34,400 bases of DNA. Origin: a virus. Below are positions 7,328 to 12,963 of the stretch, in pieces. The stretch's first letter is position 1, and the number at the start of each line of letters is the position of its first letter. Location of the stretch: the IMG/VR virus record IMGVR_UViG_3300007363_000057, positions 1 to 34,400 of that record; one strand, written 5' to 3'. The translations under genes were made by a program, and so were the position numbers. The notes beneath the pieces are model-generated. The model was not told the origin of the DNA. It saw only the letters and a program-made list of their open reading frames with translations, and searched no databases.

Positions 7328-7357
7328 ACCCTACAATGCCCTACATTGCCCCGTCAA
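7328..7357 (-). promoter_or_regulatory. Candidate leftward early promoter
   Basis: On the minus strand TTGACG (7357-7352) matches the sigma-70 -35 box in five of six bases. TAGGGT (7333-7328), 18 bases on, is a weak -10 box. It would drive the leftward early operon starting at 7307. The -10 region coincides with the first repeat of the CCC-decamer array, so occupancy of the array would block it. Confidence 0.4.
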
Positions 7358-7368
7358 GCCCCTACGAA
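7329..7368. repeat. Tandem 10-bp repeats, candidate operator array
   Basis: Four consecutive decamers start with CCC: CCCTACAATG, CCCTACATTG, CCCCGTCAAG and CCCCTACGAA. The first two differ at one base. A 10-bp period places each copy on the same face of the helix. A single GTAGGG in opposite orientation lies at 7396-7401. The array sits in the divergent region between two RHH-type genes. Confidence 0.6.
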
Positions 7369-7386
7369 AGAAAAAAGTTCCGCCTG

Positions 7387-7415
7387 TTGACTGTGGTAGG
7401 GTACGGTACTACACT
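7387..7415 (+). promoter_or_regulatory. Rightward sigma-70-type promoter
   Basis: TTGACT (7387-7392) and TACACT (7410-7415) are separated by 17 bases, the preferred spacing. They match the -35 box in five and the -10 box in four positions. The spacer contains GTAGGG (7396-7401), an inverted copy of the decamer core. The promoter would serve the RHH-type gene at 7459, with a transcript start near 7422. Confidence 0.55.
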
Positions 7416-7458
7416 TAGATGCAGGAGGCCCTAACCAAGGGCGGAAACGGAGGTGAGC

Positions 7459-7677
7459 ATGTTGGCAGCACATACCCAGTTAAAACAGGTCGTCGGGTAC
7501 GTCGAGGAAACGCTGAAGGAGGGGCTTGCCGAAATTAAAGCCGCAAATCGACGGCTCTCCGAGAGTGAATTAGTAGAGGAAGCCTTGATGATTGCCATGC
7601 CGGAACTACGCCGGCGGCATCTTTCTTTTAAGAATCCCACCCAGGGTGCCCCAGGCCGGAAGAAATCGGCCGCTTGA
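7459..7677 (+). CDS. Small RHH-like putative regulator
   Basis: A 72-residue protein. The ATG at 7459 is preferred because GGAGG lies five bases upstream; GTG at 7453 is the alternative. The sequence reads as a strand (LKQVVGYV), helix A (EETLKEGLAEIKAANRRL) and helix B (SESELVEEALMIAMPEL), which fits a ribbon-helix-helix fold. A basic, Pro/Gly-rich tail follows. It is transcribed away from the other RHH gene across the decamer array and has its own promoter. It could be the opposing regulator of a two-protein switch, or an excisionase-like accessory factor for the nearby integrase. Confidence 0.55.
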   Translation: MLAAHTQLKQVVGYVEETLKEGLAEIKAANRRLSESELVEEALMIAMPELRRRHLSFKNPTQGAPGRKKSAA

Positions 7678-7739
7678 GTGGGAGTTGTACGGGGCGTAGT
7701 CAGTTTGGAGAACGTATGGCGGGAAGGATGCTGGGAAAG

Positions 7740-7787
7740 TGGTCGGGGCGAAAGGATTTGAACCTTCGACCCCTGCGTCCCGAACGC
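7740..7787 (-). other. attP: 3' part of a tRNA-Pro(CGG) gene
   Basis: Read on the minus strand, the segment runs from an anticodon loop TTCGGGA (anticodon CGG) through the 3' anticodon stem CGCAG and a T-arm GAAGGTTCAAATCCTTTC. It ends in an acceptor strand CGCCCCG with discriminator A and encoded CCA. No D-arm or matching 5' acceptor strand (CGGGGCG) lies to the right, so it is not a functional tRNA. Such fragments are the usual core of phage attachment sites in tRNA genes, and the integrase gene begins 160 bases away. Because phage genes lie on both sides, it is read as attP. Confidence 0.8.
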
Positions 7788-7859
7788 GGAGTGAGGCCGT
7801 ACACATGCAGATGCAGAAGATAGAGCACCAGCACCCCCAGGAATACCTGCGCAATGCTG

Positions 7860-7878
7860 TGTAGTCGAGACAACTACA
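7860..7878. promoter_or_regulatory. Inverted repeat upstream of integrase
   Basis: TGTAGT and ACTACA are perfect 6-bp arms separated by seven bases, about 70 bases before the integrase ATG. It could be a regulator operator or part of the attachment-site accessory region. A direct repeat ATGCAG ATGCAG lies nearby at 7805-7816 and may be an arm-type site. Confidence 0.35.
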
Positions 7879-7948
7879 AAAGGGTTACAGTCGGTGAGCG
7901 CGTTCGATGCTATGCTTCCCATATCATTTCCATTTATGGGGGTTCATC

Positions 7949-8812
7949 ATGCAGATTGGGGAATTGCTCGCACTTTATCAACAGCATCATCTCGCCGGGC
8001 GGCCGTCGGCTCGCTATTATCAACGCCTCACGCGCCAGGTATTTCCGCCCATCTCAGAGGAGCGGCTGAGCACACTCGACAAGCGCGTGATCTTGGCCTG
8101 GTGGACGTCATTGAGTGATCGCCCTGGACATGCCAATAAATCCATCGGACTTCTTCGAGCCGCCGTCAGATGGGCGCGAGCGGTCGGCCTTATTCCGATC
8201 CTGACGCCCGATCCCACCGCCGGGATCGTCAAGCGCTCTGAGCGCACGCGCAGCACCACCGCCAGCCCCGACGAATGGGCCCGGCTGCTCCCCTTCCTCG
8301 AAGATCTCCGCCTGAAACATCGCGTTTATTTCTGGTCGCTTTACCTACTCGGCTCACGTCCAGGCGAAGTGCGGACCATGAGACCGGAGCAACTGTTTCT
8401 CGATCGATCCCTCGCCGTCTGGGTCAAACCCACCAGCAAAACCGGCCGGCCGCATGTGGTGCCGCTGCCCGATCAACTGATTCCGATTTTGCGCTTGTTG
8501 TTGAGGGCGAATCCGCCTGACGCACAATGGGTCTTCTGGGGCGAATCGCCCGATGTGGTCTGGTGCCGGACCTCCGCTCAAAAACTCTGGGAGGGCATCC
8601 GGACGAAAGCCGGGCTCTCGCATCTCTGGCTGAATGATTTGCGCCGCTCGACCGCCAGCGACCTCTTGAATCAGGGCGAGAGCCTCGGTATTGTGCAGGG
8701 CGCGCTAAACCATCGCAGCCTGAGCCAGACCGCGAAATATGCCTATCTCGCCGTCACCCCGTTAGCCCATGCGCTCCAAGAGCGAACCGATACCATCGTC
8801 AACGCCATCTAA
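7949..8812 (+). CDS. int: Tyrosine recombinase / phage integrase
   Basis: A 287-residue protein from the ATG at 7949, with GGGGG eight bases upstream. Residues 1-95 form the core-binding helical domain; 105-287 form the catalytic domain. Visible catalytic positions are Arg137 (GSRPGEV), Lys164 (SKTGRP), Arg232 (NDLRRS), His255 (LNHRSL) and the nucleophile Tyr264 (AKYAYL). The usual HxxR histidine is Asn229 (N-D-L-R), an unusual substitution. The protein lacks an obvious N-terminal arm-binding domain. It would recombine the adjacent attP with a host tRNA-Pro gene. It heads a rightward unit with two lipoprotein genes. Confidence 0.85.
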   Translation: MQIGELLALYQQHHLAGRPSARYYQRLTRQVFPPISEERLSTLDKRVILAWWTSLSDRPGHANKSIGLLRAAVRWARAVGLIPILTPDPTAGIVKRSERTRSTTASPDEWARLLPFLEDLRLKHRVYFWSLYLLGSRPGEVRTMRPEQLFLDRSLAVWVKPTSKTGRPHVVPLPDQLIPILRLLLRANPPDAQWVFWGESPDVVWCRTSAQKLWEGIRTKAGLSHLWLNDLRRSTASDLLNQGESLGIVQGALNHRSLSQTAKYAYLAVTPLAHALQERTDTIVNAI

Positions 8813-8830
8813 CCCAGGGAGAAACCGCTC

Positions 8831-9280
8831 ATGACAGCAGCAATCACCCTCCTTTCTCTCTTCCTTACCATCTCAGGATGCGGCCACTTTTTAACGACAC
8901 CAGAATATAGCATTCAACCATACCAAGGAATCTCCCAGCATCAATCAGACAAGGCCACTGTAGTCTTTCTCTGGCCAGATCGACGGTACGGAACGGCCAC
9001 TCTGGCGGTGCAGGAAAATAGGGCCATCATTGGCGCGCTGCAGGGGGGAACCTATTTCTCGCGCGCTGTCACACCAGGTCCTCATACCTTCGCCGTTGAT
9101 TCCGGATTGATAGAACACTCTCGCGAGCGTGTCTCTCTGGCGGCGATCACGGGCCGAGCTTATTTCATTCGCTACACGTCCGGCGGATTCCTTGTCGTGC
9201 CGACACTCGATATAATTTCAGAGGACACCGCCCTGGCGCAATTGCCGGACCTCTCCTTGATTCAGCTCGTCGAAAAATGA
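8831..9280 (+). CDS. Lipoprotein with DUF2846-like domain
   Basis: A 149-residue lipoprotein: a hydrophobic signal segment ending in the lipobox ISGC places the lipidated cysteine at residue 17. The mature part reads as a beta sandwich (ATVVFLWPDRRYGTATLAVQ, then LQGGTYFSRAVTPGPHTFAV) that matches the DUF2846 pattern of a small peptide-like domain in bacterial lipoproteins. It lies just after the integrase on the same strand, outside the lytic operons. This is where lysogenic-conversion genes usually sit. It probably decorates the host envelope during lysogeny; an exclusion role is possible but unproven. Confidence 0.7.
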   Translation: MTAAITLLSLFLTISGCGHFLTTPEYSIQPYQGISQHQSDKATVVFLWPDRRYGTATLAVQENRAIIGALQGGTYFSRAVTPGPHTFAVDSGLIEHSRERVSLAAITGRAYFIRYTSGGFLVVPTLDIISEDTALAQLPDLSLIQLVEK

Positions 9281-9311
9281 AGACGATAGCTAAACCACAA
9301 GGAGACCTCCC

Positions 9312-9593
9312 ATGAGATTCATCGCCCTGAGCCTGCTTGCCCTCCTTGCCGCCGGATGCGCCGCACCAGAACAAGTGTATTTCACCAAGCCCGGCGAATG
9401 GGACCCGGCCGCCCTCCAGAAAGATCGCGCAGAATGCGAAGCAATGGCGGAGAATTCCGCGCCCTATCGGCGCATCTACGGCAACCCCTTCATGTCTTGG
9501 TCTTTGCGAGACACACTCGTAGAGCAGACACGGGAATGTCTGATACACGTCCACGGCTGGAAAACGACCGAGACTCTCGCCCCGCCGCCATGA
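9312..9593 (+). CDS. Small lipoprotein, putative lysogenic-conversion gene
   Basis: A 93-residue protein with a strong ribosome-binding site (AAGGAG) and a typical lipoprotein signal ending in LAAGC. The mature part has two further cysteines (near residues 39 and 78) that could form a disulfide in the periplasm. It also has an aromatic segment YGNPFMSWSLRDTLVEQ. It follows the DUF2846-like lipoprotein by 31 bases and is probably co-transcribed. Similar small lipoproteins with a C-terminal cysteine are common in Gram-negative bacteria; function unknown. Confidence 0.65.
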   Translation: MRFIALSLLALLAAGCAAPEQVYFTKPGEWDPAALQKDRAECEAMAENSAPYRRIYGNPFMSWSLRDTLVEQTRECLIHVHGWKTTETLAPPP

Positions 9594-9617
9594 CCTAACC
9601 CCTGCCCAGCCAGACGT

Positions 9618-9833
9618 CTACACCGTCGGCATCCGGGCGAACCAGAGCGCCCATTCCTTCACATCTCGCTGTTCCGCCTCGCGTTGCATCGCCAGCGCGG
9701 CGGCCTGCTCGGCCCTGGCCCGTAGGATGGCTCCATCGATCCGCTCGCCGCACGAAAAGCAACGCCACCACCAGGGGCCGCGCTCATAGACATATTCCCG
9801 CAGCATGCACCCCTGGCAGCGATCACAGGTCAT
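9618..9833 (-). CDS. Zinc-ribbon protein at end of lysis cassette, 71 aa
   Basis: Starts at the ATG that overlaps the stop of the o-spanin-like gene (ATGA). Cysteines in CDRC (residues 3-6), C9 and CFSC (about 26-29), around a WWWRC segment, form a zinc ribbon. A long charged helix follows (AEQAAALAMQREAEQRDVKE). It is the last gene of the leftward late operon and meets the rightward lipoprotein gene 24 bases away; no clear terminator hairpin is seen between them. Function unknown. Confidence 0.6.
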   Translation of the reverse strand: MTCDRCQGCMLREYVYERGPWWWRCFSCGERIDGAILRARAEQAAALAMQREAEQRDVKEWALWFARMPTV

Positions 9834-10051
9834 TCGGCCTCTCGATAGCACGCTTTCAAATCCTTCAGCATGTGCCGAAGATACGGCTTCGGAATGGTGT
9901 AATGCTCCGGCAGCAACGTACCCTGAGCGTCATAGGCCGGACGGACCTCCCGGAGATACGGGTCGGTCGCGGGCTGGCAGCCGGTCAACATCAGCCATCC
10001 CACGCTCCAGCTCATCCAAATCACGCTGCTGAATCGCCGTCCGTTTCGCAT
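9830..10051 (-). CDS. Putative outer-membrane spanin (Rz1-like lipoprotein)
   Basis: A 73-residue protein starting inside the i-spanin-like gene in another frame. It has basic N-terminal residues, a hydrophobic segment (VIWMSWSVGWLML) and the lipobox LTGC, so it should be a lipoprotein of about 45 mature residues. The mature part has Pro-containing loops and a C-terminal helix (YLRHMLKDLKACYREA). Rz1 proteins are short outer-membrane lipoproteins that pair with an inner-membrane Rz to fuse the membranes at lysis. They are often encoded out of frame within Rz, as here. The long mature helix is unusual for Rz1, so a lysis-unrelated lipoprotein is possible. Confidence 0.55.
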   Translation of the reverse strand: MRNGRRFSSVIWMSWSVGWLMLTGCQPATDPYLREVRPAYDAQGTLLPEHYTIPKPYLRHMLKDLKACYREAE

Positions 10052-10139
10052 AGGCACGCGCCTTTCGTTGCTCCACAAGCCTCAGCACAATCGGAAGTAG
10101 TGTCACGATGGCCGACAGAACGGCCAGAAACGCGCTCAT
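9930..10139 (-). CDS. Putative inner-membrane spanin (Rz-like)
   Basis: A 69-residue protein with one N-terminal membrane segment (FLAVLSAIVTLLPIVLRLV). A basic, charged helix follows (EQRKARAYAKRTAIQQRDLD) that could form a coiled coil, then a Pro-rich end. This is the layout of an i-spanin, although it is shorter than most. It is coupled to the holin gene by an ATGA overlap and contains the start of the lipoprotein gene in another frame, as in Rz/Rz1 pairs. If the basic region stays cytoplasmic, it would instead be a second holin-like protein. Confidence 0.5.
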   Translation of the reverse strand: MSAFLAVLSAIVTLLPIVLRLVEQRKARAYAKRTAIQQRDLDELERGMADVDRLPARDRPVSPGGPSGL

Positions 10140-10360
10140 GGAGGCGTGACGGGCTGCGCCACCGGCTCCGGCTTGGGTGCGTTCGATTTATTGAAATCTT
10201 TCGCGAGGGCGATGCCGACACCTGTGACAATCCCGCCGGCGAACTTGATCCATCCCGCCACGTCTTCCGGTAATCCGTGCTCAATAAACGCCTGCTGTAC
10301 GACGGTCAACACAATGACCGCATACCCGAACACCGTGGTCATCCAGCTTGCTCCAAACAT
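10136..10360 (-). CDS. Holin-like protein
   Basis: A 74-residue protein with two predicted membrane helices: VFGYAVIVLTVVQQAFIEHG and WIKFAGGIVTGVGIALAKDF. They are separated by a short loop, and a charged, Pro-rich tail follows. The ending AKDFNKSN after the second helix is typical of two-helix phage holins. It lies between the endolysin and the spanin-like genes, the expected order. Holins open the inner membrane so that the endolysin reaches the cell wall. Start supported by GGAGG seven bases before the ATG. Confidence 0.7.
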   Translation of the reverse strand: MFGASWMTTVFGYAVIVLTVVQQAFIEHGLPEDVAGWIKFAGGIVTGVGIALAKDFNKSNAPKPEPVAQPVTPP

Positions 10361-10379
10361 ACGCCCTCCTTGGTTACCA

Positions 10380-10676
10380 TTAACGCCGCCCCTTCAACTC
10401 CAACAGAATTTTCATCTGCTCATCATTTTTCTCGTTCAACGCCGTCAGCGTCAGATCGATCCGTTCCTGAAATTGCAGATTCGCCTGATGATGCGCCCCG
10501 AGCACGGCAATATGCGTGGCGTGATCACTCACCCGCGCATGGACCTGGTCGATGCGCTCGTACACCTTGCCGAATTTTCCGCTAAACCAGCCGAACACCG
10601 ACGCCATGCCGGTCAGGAGGCCCATGAGCCCTCCAGCCACCGCATCGCCCAAATCGACCTTCGACGGATCAGCCAT
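10380..10676 (-). CDS. Membrane/coiled-coil protein of lysis cassette
   Basis: A 98-residue protein starting at the internal ATG at 10676; upstream codons in the frame overlap another small gene. It has a Gly/Ala-rich hydrophobic segment near residues 10-33 (AVAGGLMGLLTGMASVFGWF). A long heptad-like helix follows (YERIDQVHARVSDHATHIAV to KNDEQMKILLELKG). This layout occurs among small lysis-cassette proteins such as antiholins or accessory holins. It could also be a membrane-anchored spacer. The role is inferred from position between endolysin and holin. Confidence 0.6.
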   Translation of the reverse strand: MADPSKVDLGDAVAGGLMGLLTGMASVFGWFSGKFGKVYERIDQVHARVSDHATHIAVLGAHHQANLQFQERIDLTLTALNEKNDEQMKILLELKGRR

Positions 10677-10776
10677 GCTGTTGCCCTTTCCGCATCGCGC
10701 ATGTAAACACCTCGTGCCAATAGCCCCCATCATGCAGATAAACCGCCCCACAGCGCGGACACCGAAACCACTTCAC
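10669..10776 (-). CDS. Zinc-knuckle microprotein, 35 aa
   Basis: A GTG start forms a GTGA overlap with the endolysin stop, and the stop lies just inside the next gene. The 35 residues contain CPRC at 6-9, a third cysteine at 26 and two histidines (15 and 22), enough ligands for one zinc. A Tyr/Trp-rich middle follows the knuckle. The junction style is the same as for the better-supported genes around it. Expression is not proven. Confidence 0.45.
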   Translation of the reverse strand: MKWFRCPRCGAVYLHDGGYWHEVFTCAMRKGQQHG

Positions 10777-11240
10777 GCCTCGCTATCTTTCAACACCACA
10801 TGCGGCTCTTCGATGTCGCAATCCATGTTGTAAAAATTCAGCCTGCCCAGTTTTCCCACGAACCGCTCCGGATGCTCCTTCGCCCACTTCGGAATCTTGT
10901 CGCCCTGCAAGCTATCGTCGTAGTAGCTGTCGATCCCCTTGAGCGGAGAATTGTGAAATTTAGTGATTACCCGCTCGGCAATCGCGAGACATTCCTCAAA
11001 ACTGGCATCATCCGATTTCGGCCAGGTCGTGAGTTGCTTGTCGTTTGGATCGGTCAGGCTGGAATACTGCCATTTCTTCGTGAGCACACTGATCCAGTCG
11101 TTCCCCCACCAGCCGGGATGATCCAGGCGATTTTTCACCGTATGCGCGACGGCAATCTTAACCTCATACGATTCGCCCCGCGCTTCACGCCAGAGCGTCA
11201 GCGCCAAGAGCGCAATCTCGTAATAGGTCCAGGCCGTCAT
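10773..11240 (-). CDS. Endolysin, SleB-type cell-wall hydrolase
   Basis: A 155-residue protein matching the Hydrolase_2/SleB domain. The motif LWREARGE (residues 16-23) contains the conserved Glu19 expected in the active site. It is followed by KIAVAHTVKNRL and by a Trp-rich WQYSSLTDPND segment; a later block ASFEECLAIAERVI is also typical. SleB enzymes are lytic transglycosylases or amidases acting on peptidoglycan. There is no signal peptide, so release depends on the holin. It is the first gene of the lysis cassette, coupled by ATGA to the tail-fibre gene before it. Confidence 0.8.
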   Translation of the reverse strand: MTAWTYYEIALLALTLWREARGESYEVKIAVAHTVKNRLDHPGWWGNDWISVLTKKWQYSSLTDPNDKQLTTWPKSDDASFEECLAIAERVITKFHNSPLKGIDSYYDDSLQGDKIPKWAKEHPERFVGKLGRLNFYNMDCDIEEPHVVLKDSEA

Positions 11241-12949
11241 GCAAAGATCTCCTGCGCCTTGAGCCAGGAGTAGCCCACACCCCCGAAGAGGCCAGCCCCG
11301 CTCGCTCCGTTGAACCGCACAGTATTCGCGTTCGCGCCCGCCCGAATCTTGAAGGTCGTCGAACTCGCCGTGCCCGTCAGCATCCGGTGCAGTAGCGTGT
11401 GCCGATAGTTCGCCGCGTTGGCGGTATGGTGCATGGCCTCCGCCGCCAGCGCGTTCGCCGTGGAGTCCTGAAACAGCGCCACGCTAATGAAGGCCGCGCC
11501 GCCCACTGCTTCATATTGCCCGCTATGCTCGATGTCCAGCAGGTTGAGCGCACTGCCCGGCGTGAGCGTGAGGCTCAGATATTGGTCGCCTTCCGTGTTC
11601 TGCGGGATCGTATTATCAAACGGCAGCGCCGTTGAGCCGGTCGCCGTGGCGCCATCACTCGCGGAGGGCGTCTGCATGATTTGCCCCGTGCGTGGAACGC
11701 CAGGCCCCAGCGTTTGGATCTTCGTGGGGCTGTTCGACCAGTTGCCGGCCGTGGCCCCGGTCTGAATTTCGATATAGCCGAGCAGCCGCACCGGGACGCC
11801 CGTCCTGGCTGTCGTGCTGTAGAGCACCTGCGCACTATCCGCCGCCCCCGCGCCCCCTTCGGCCGTCGTGCTCTGGAGCGCCGATTCATCGAGGCCCTTC
11901 AGGCTCAGTCCGCTCAGGGGATAATAGGCAAACCCCTCGACCGTCCCGGCATTGTCGAGCAATCCGGCATAGATCCGCCCGGTCTGGTTATTCGCAAAGC
12001 CCACCGTCGAACCGGCCGAGAGTGTCCAGGAGAGGGCCGAGGAGACTCGGCGGACGGTATAACCGCCATTCGTAATCGTGCTATGACGAAAGATGATCCA
12101 GACCGAATCACTCACCGAGGGATCCGCGCCGCTCTTCGTTTTCAGCGCGAAGGTCAGGATGTTGCTCCCCACGGTGGCCGTCAGCGTGCCATTCACGATC
12201 GCGCCCTGGACCTCGGCCCCGGCTCCCAGCGTGCGCAGGACGCTCGCCCACCCGCCAGCCTGCGCCGATAACACAATGCTGTCGCCAGGATTGAGCGTGA
12301 GCGTCGTCGCGCCGTCGATCGTCTCCGAGGCGTTCCCGTCGAGCGTGATGACGCCCGTCCCACTATTTTTCACCGTACACTCGAATCCTACCCCTGCCGT
12401 CGCCAATGCCAGTAGGGTGAGCGTCCAGGTGCCGCTGGTCCCATCGATGACTTTCCCCCGATCGGCGGCCACCAGCGTATAATTCGCCGTCTTGGCCGCG
12501 ATTGCCGCCACCGGCACCGCCGGGATGCGCCACAGCTCGTGCCAACTGGTACCGGTCCGCTTCAGGCAGAGCCAGTGCGTGGTGTCGCCGAGGGGAAAAT
12601 CACCGGATGTCCGCAGTAAAATCTGCCCCGATCCACCCGCCGCATGCTTCACCACCACCACCCGAGCACTACTCGCCGGGCGCAGCAGCATACAGGAGCC
12701 GTCCGGGAAATTCGTCTGCGTAATCGTCGCGAGATTGTCAGTGGCCGCCGCCGCTTCCGTGTCGATCGTGAAGATCGCCCCGCTGCCGCCTGGCGGCGTC
12801 ACGGCATCGCTCGCCAAGGTGAGCGTCGTTTCCGCCACGCCGGCGCCAGGGATCTGTTTCACCCCGGCCACGAAATCTTCAAACGCCTGTTTCAGCACGC
12901 CTTCATTGGCGGCCGTGGAAATCGCATTGAGAGCTGGCAGCGTAGACAT
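11237..12949 (-). CDS. Tail fibre / receptor-binding-type protein, 570 aa
   Basis: The last structural gene before lysis, with GAGGAG upstream of its ATG. The N-terminal part (ALNAISTAANEGVLKQAFED, then strand-rich segments to about residue 145) resembles adaptor regions of phage fibres. The middle has Gly/Ala/Ser/Thr-rich strands (TLTLNPGDSIVLSAQAGGWA) like those of beta-solenoids. The C-terminal 140 residues (from about GQIMQTPSASDG) form a beta domain seen at fibre tips (FDNTIPQNTEGDQYLSLTLT). It probably contacts the cell surface. Start and end are well defined by coupling; the receptor is unknown. Confidence 0.65.
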   Translation of the reverse strand: MSTLPALNAISTAANEGVLKQAFEDFVAGVKQIPGAGVAETTLTLASDAVTPPGGSGAIFTIDTEAAAATDNLATITQTNFPDGSCMLLRPASSARVVVVKHAAGGSGQILLRTSGDFPLGDTTHWLCLKRTGTSWHELWRIPAVPVAAIAAKTANYTLVAADRGKVIDGTSGTWTLTLLALATAGVGFECTVKNSGTGVITLDGNASETIDGATTLTLNPGDSIVLSAQAGGWASVLRTLGAGAEVQGAIVNGTLTATVGSNILTFALKTKSGADPSVSDSVWIIFRHSTITNGGYTVRRVSSALSWTLSAGSTVGFANNQTGRIYAGLLDNAGTVEGFAYYPLSGLSLKGLDESALQSTTAEGGAGAADSAQVLYSTTARTGVPVRLLGYIEIQTGATAGNWSNSPTKIQTLGPGVPRTGQIMQTPSASDGATATGSTALPFDNTIPQNTEGDQYLSLTLTPGSALNLLDIEHSGQYEAVGGAAFISVALFQDSTANALAAEAMHHTANAANYRHTLLHRMLTGTASSTTFKIRAGANANTVRFNGASGAGLFGGVGYSWLKAQEIFA

Positions 12950-12963
12950 AGGTTCGTCTCCTC

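Noticed and set aside
7740-7815. A complete tRNA gene
   Set aside because: There is no D-arm and no 5' acceptor strand complementary to CGCCCCG at the right distance; only the 3' part is present.
9594-9617. Bidirectional terminator between converging genes
   Set aside because: The 24-base gap contains no convincing hairpin or T-tract.
11237-12949. Diversity-generating retroelement target at a fibre C-terminus
   Set aside because: No reverse transcriptase gene and no matching template repeat were seen in the window.
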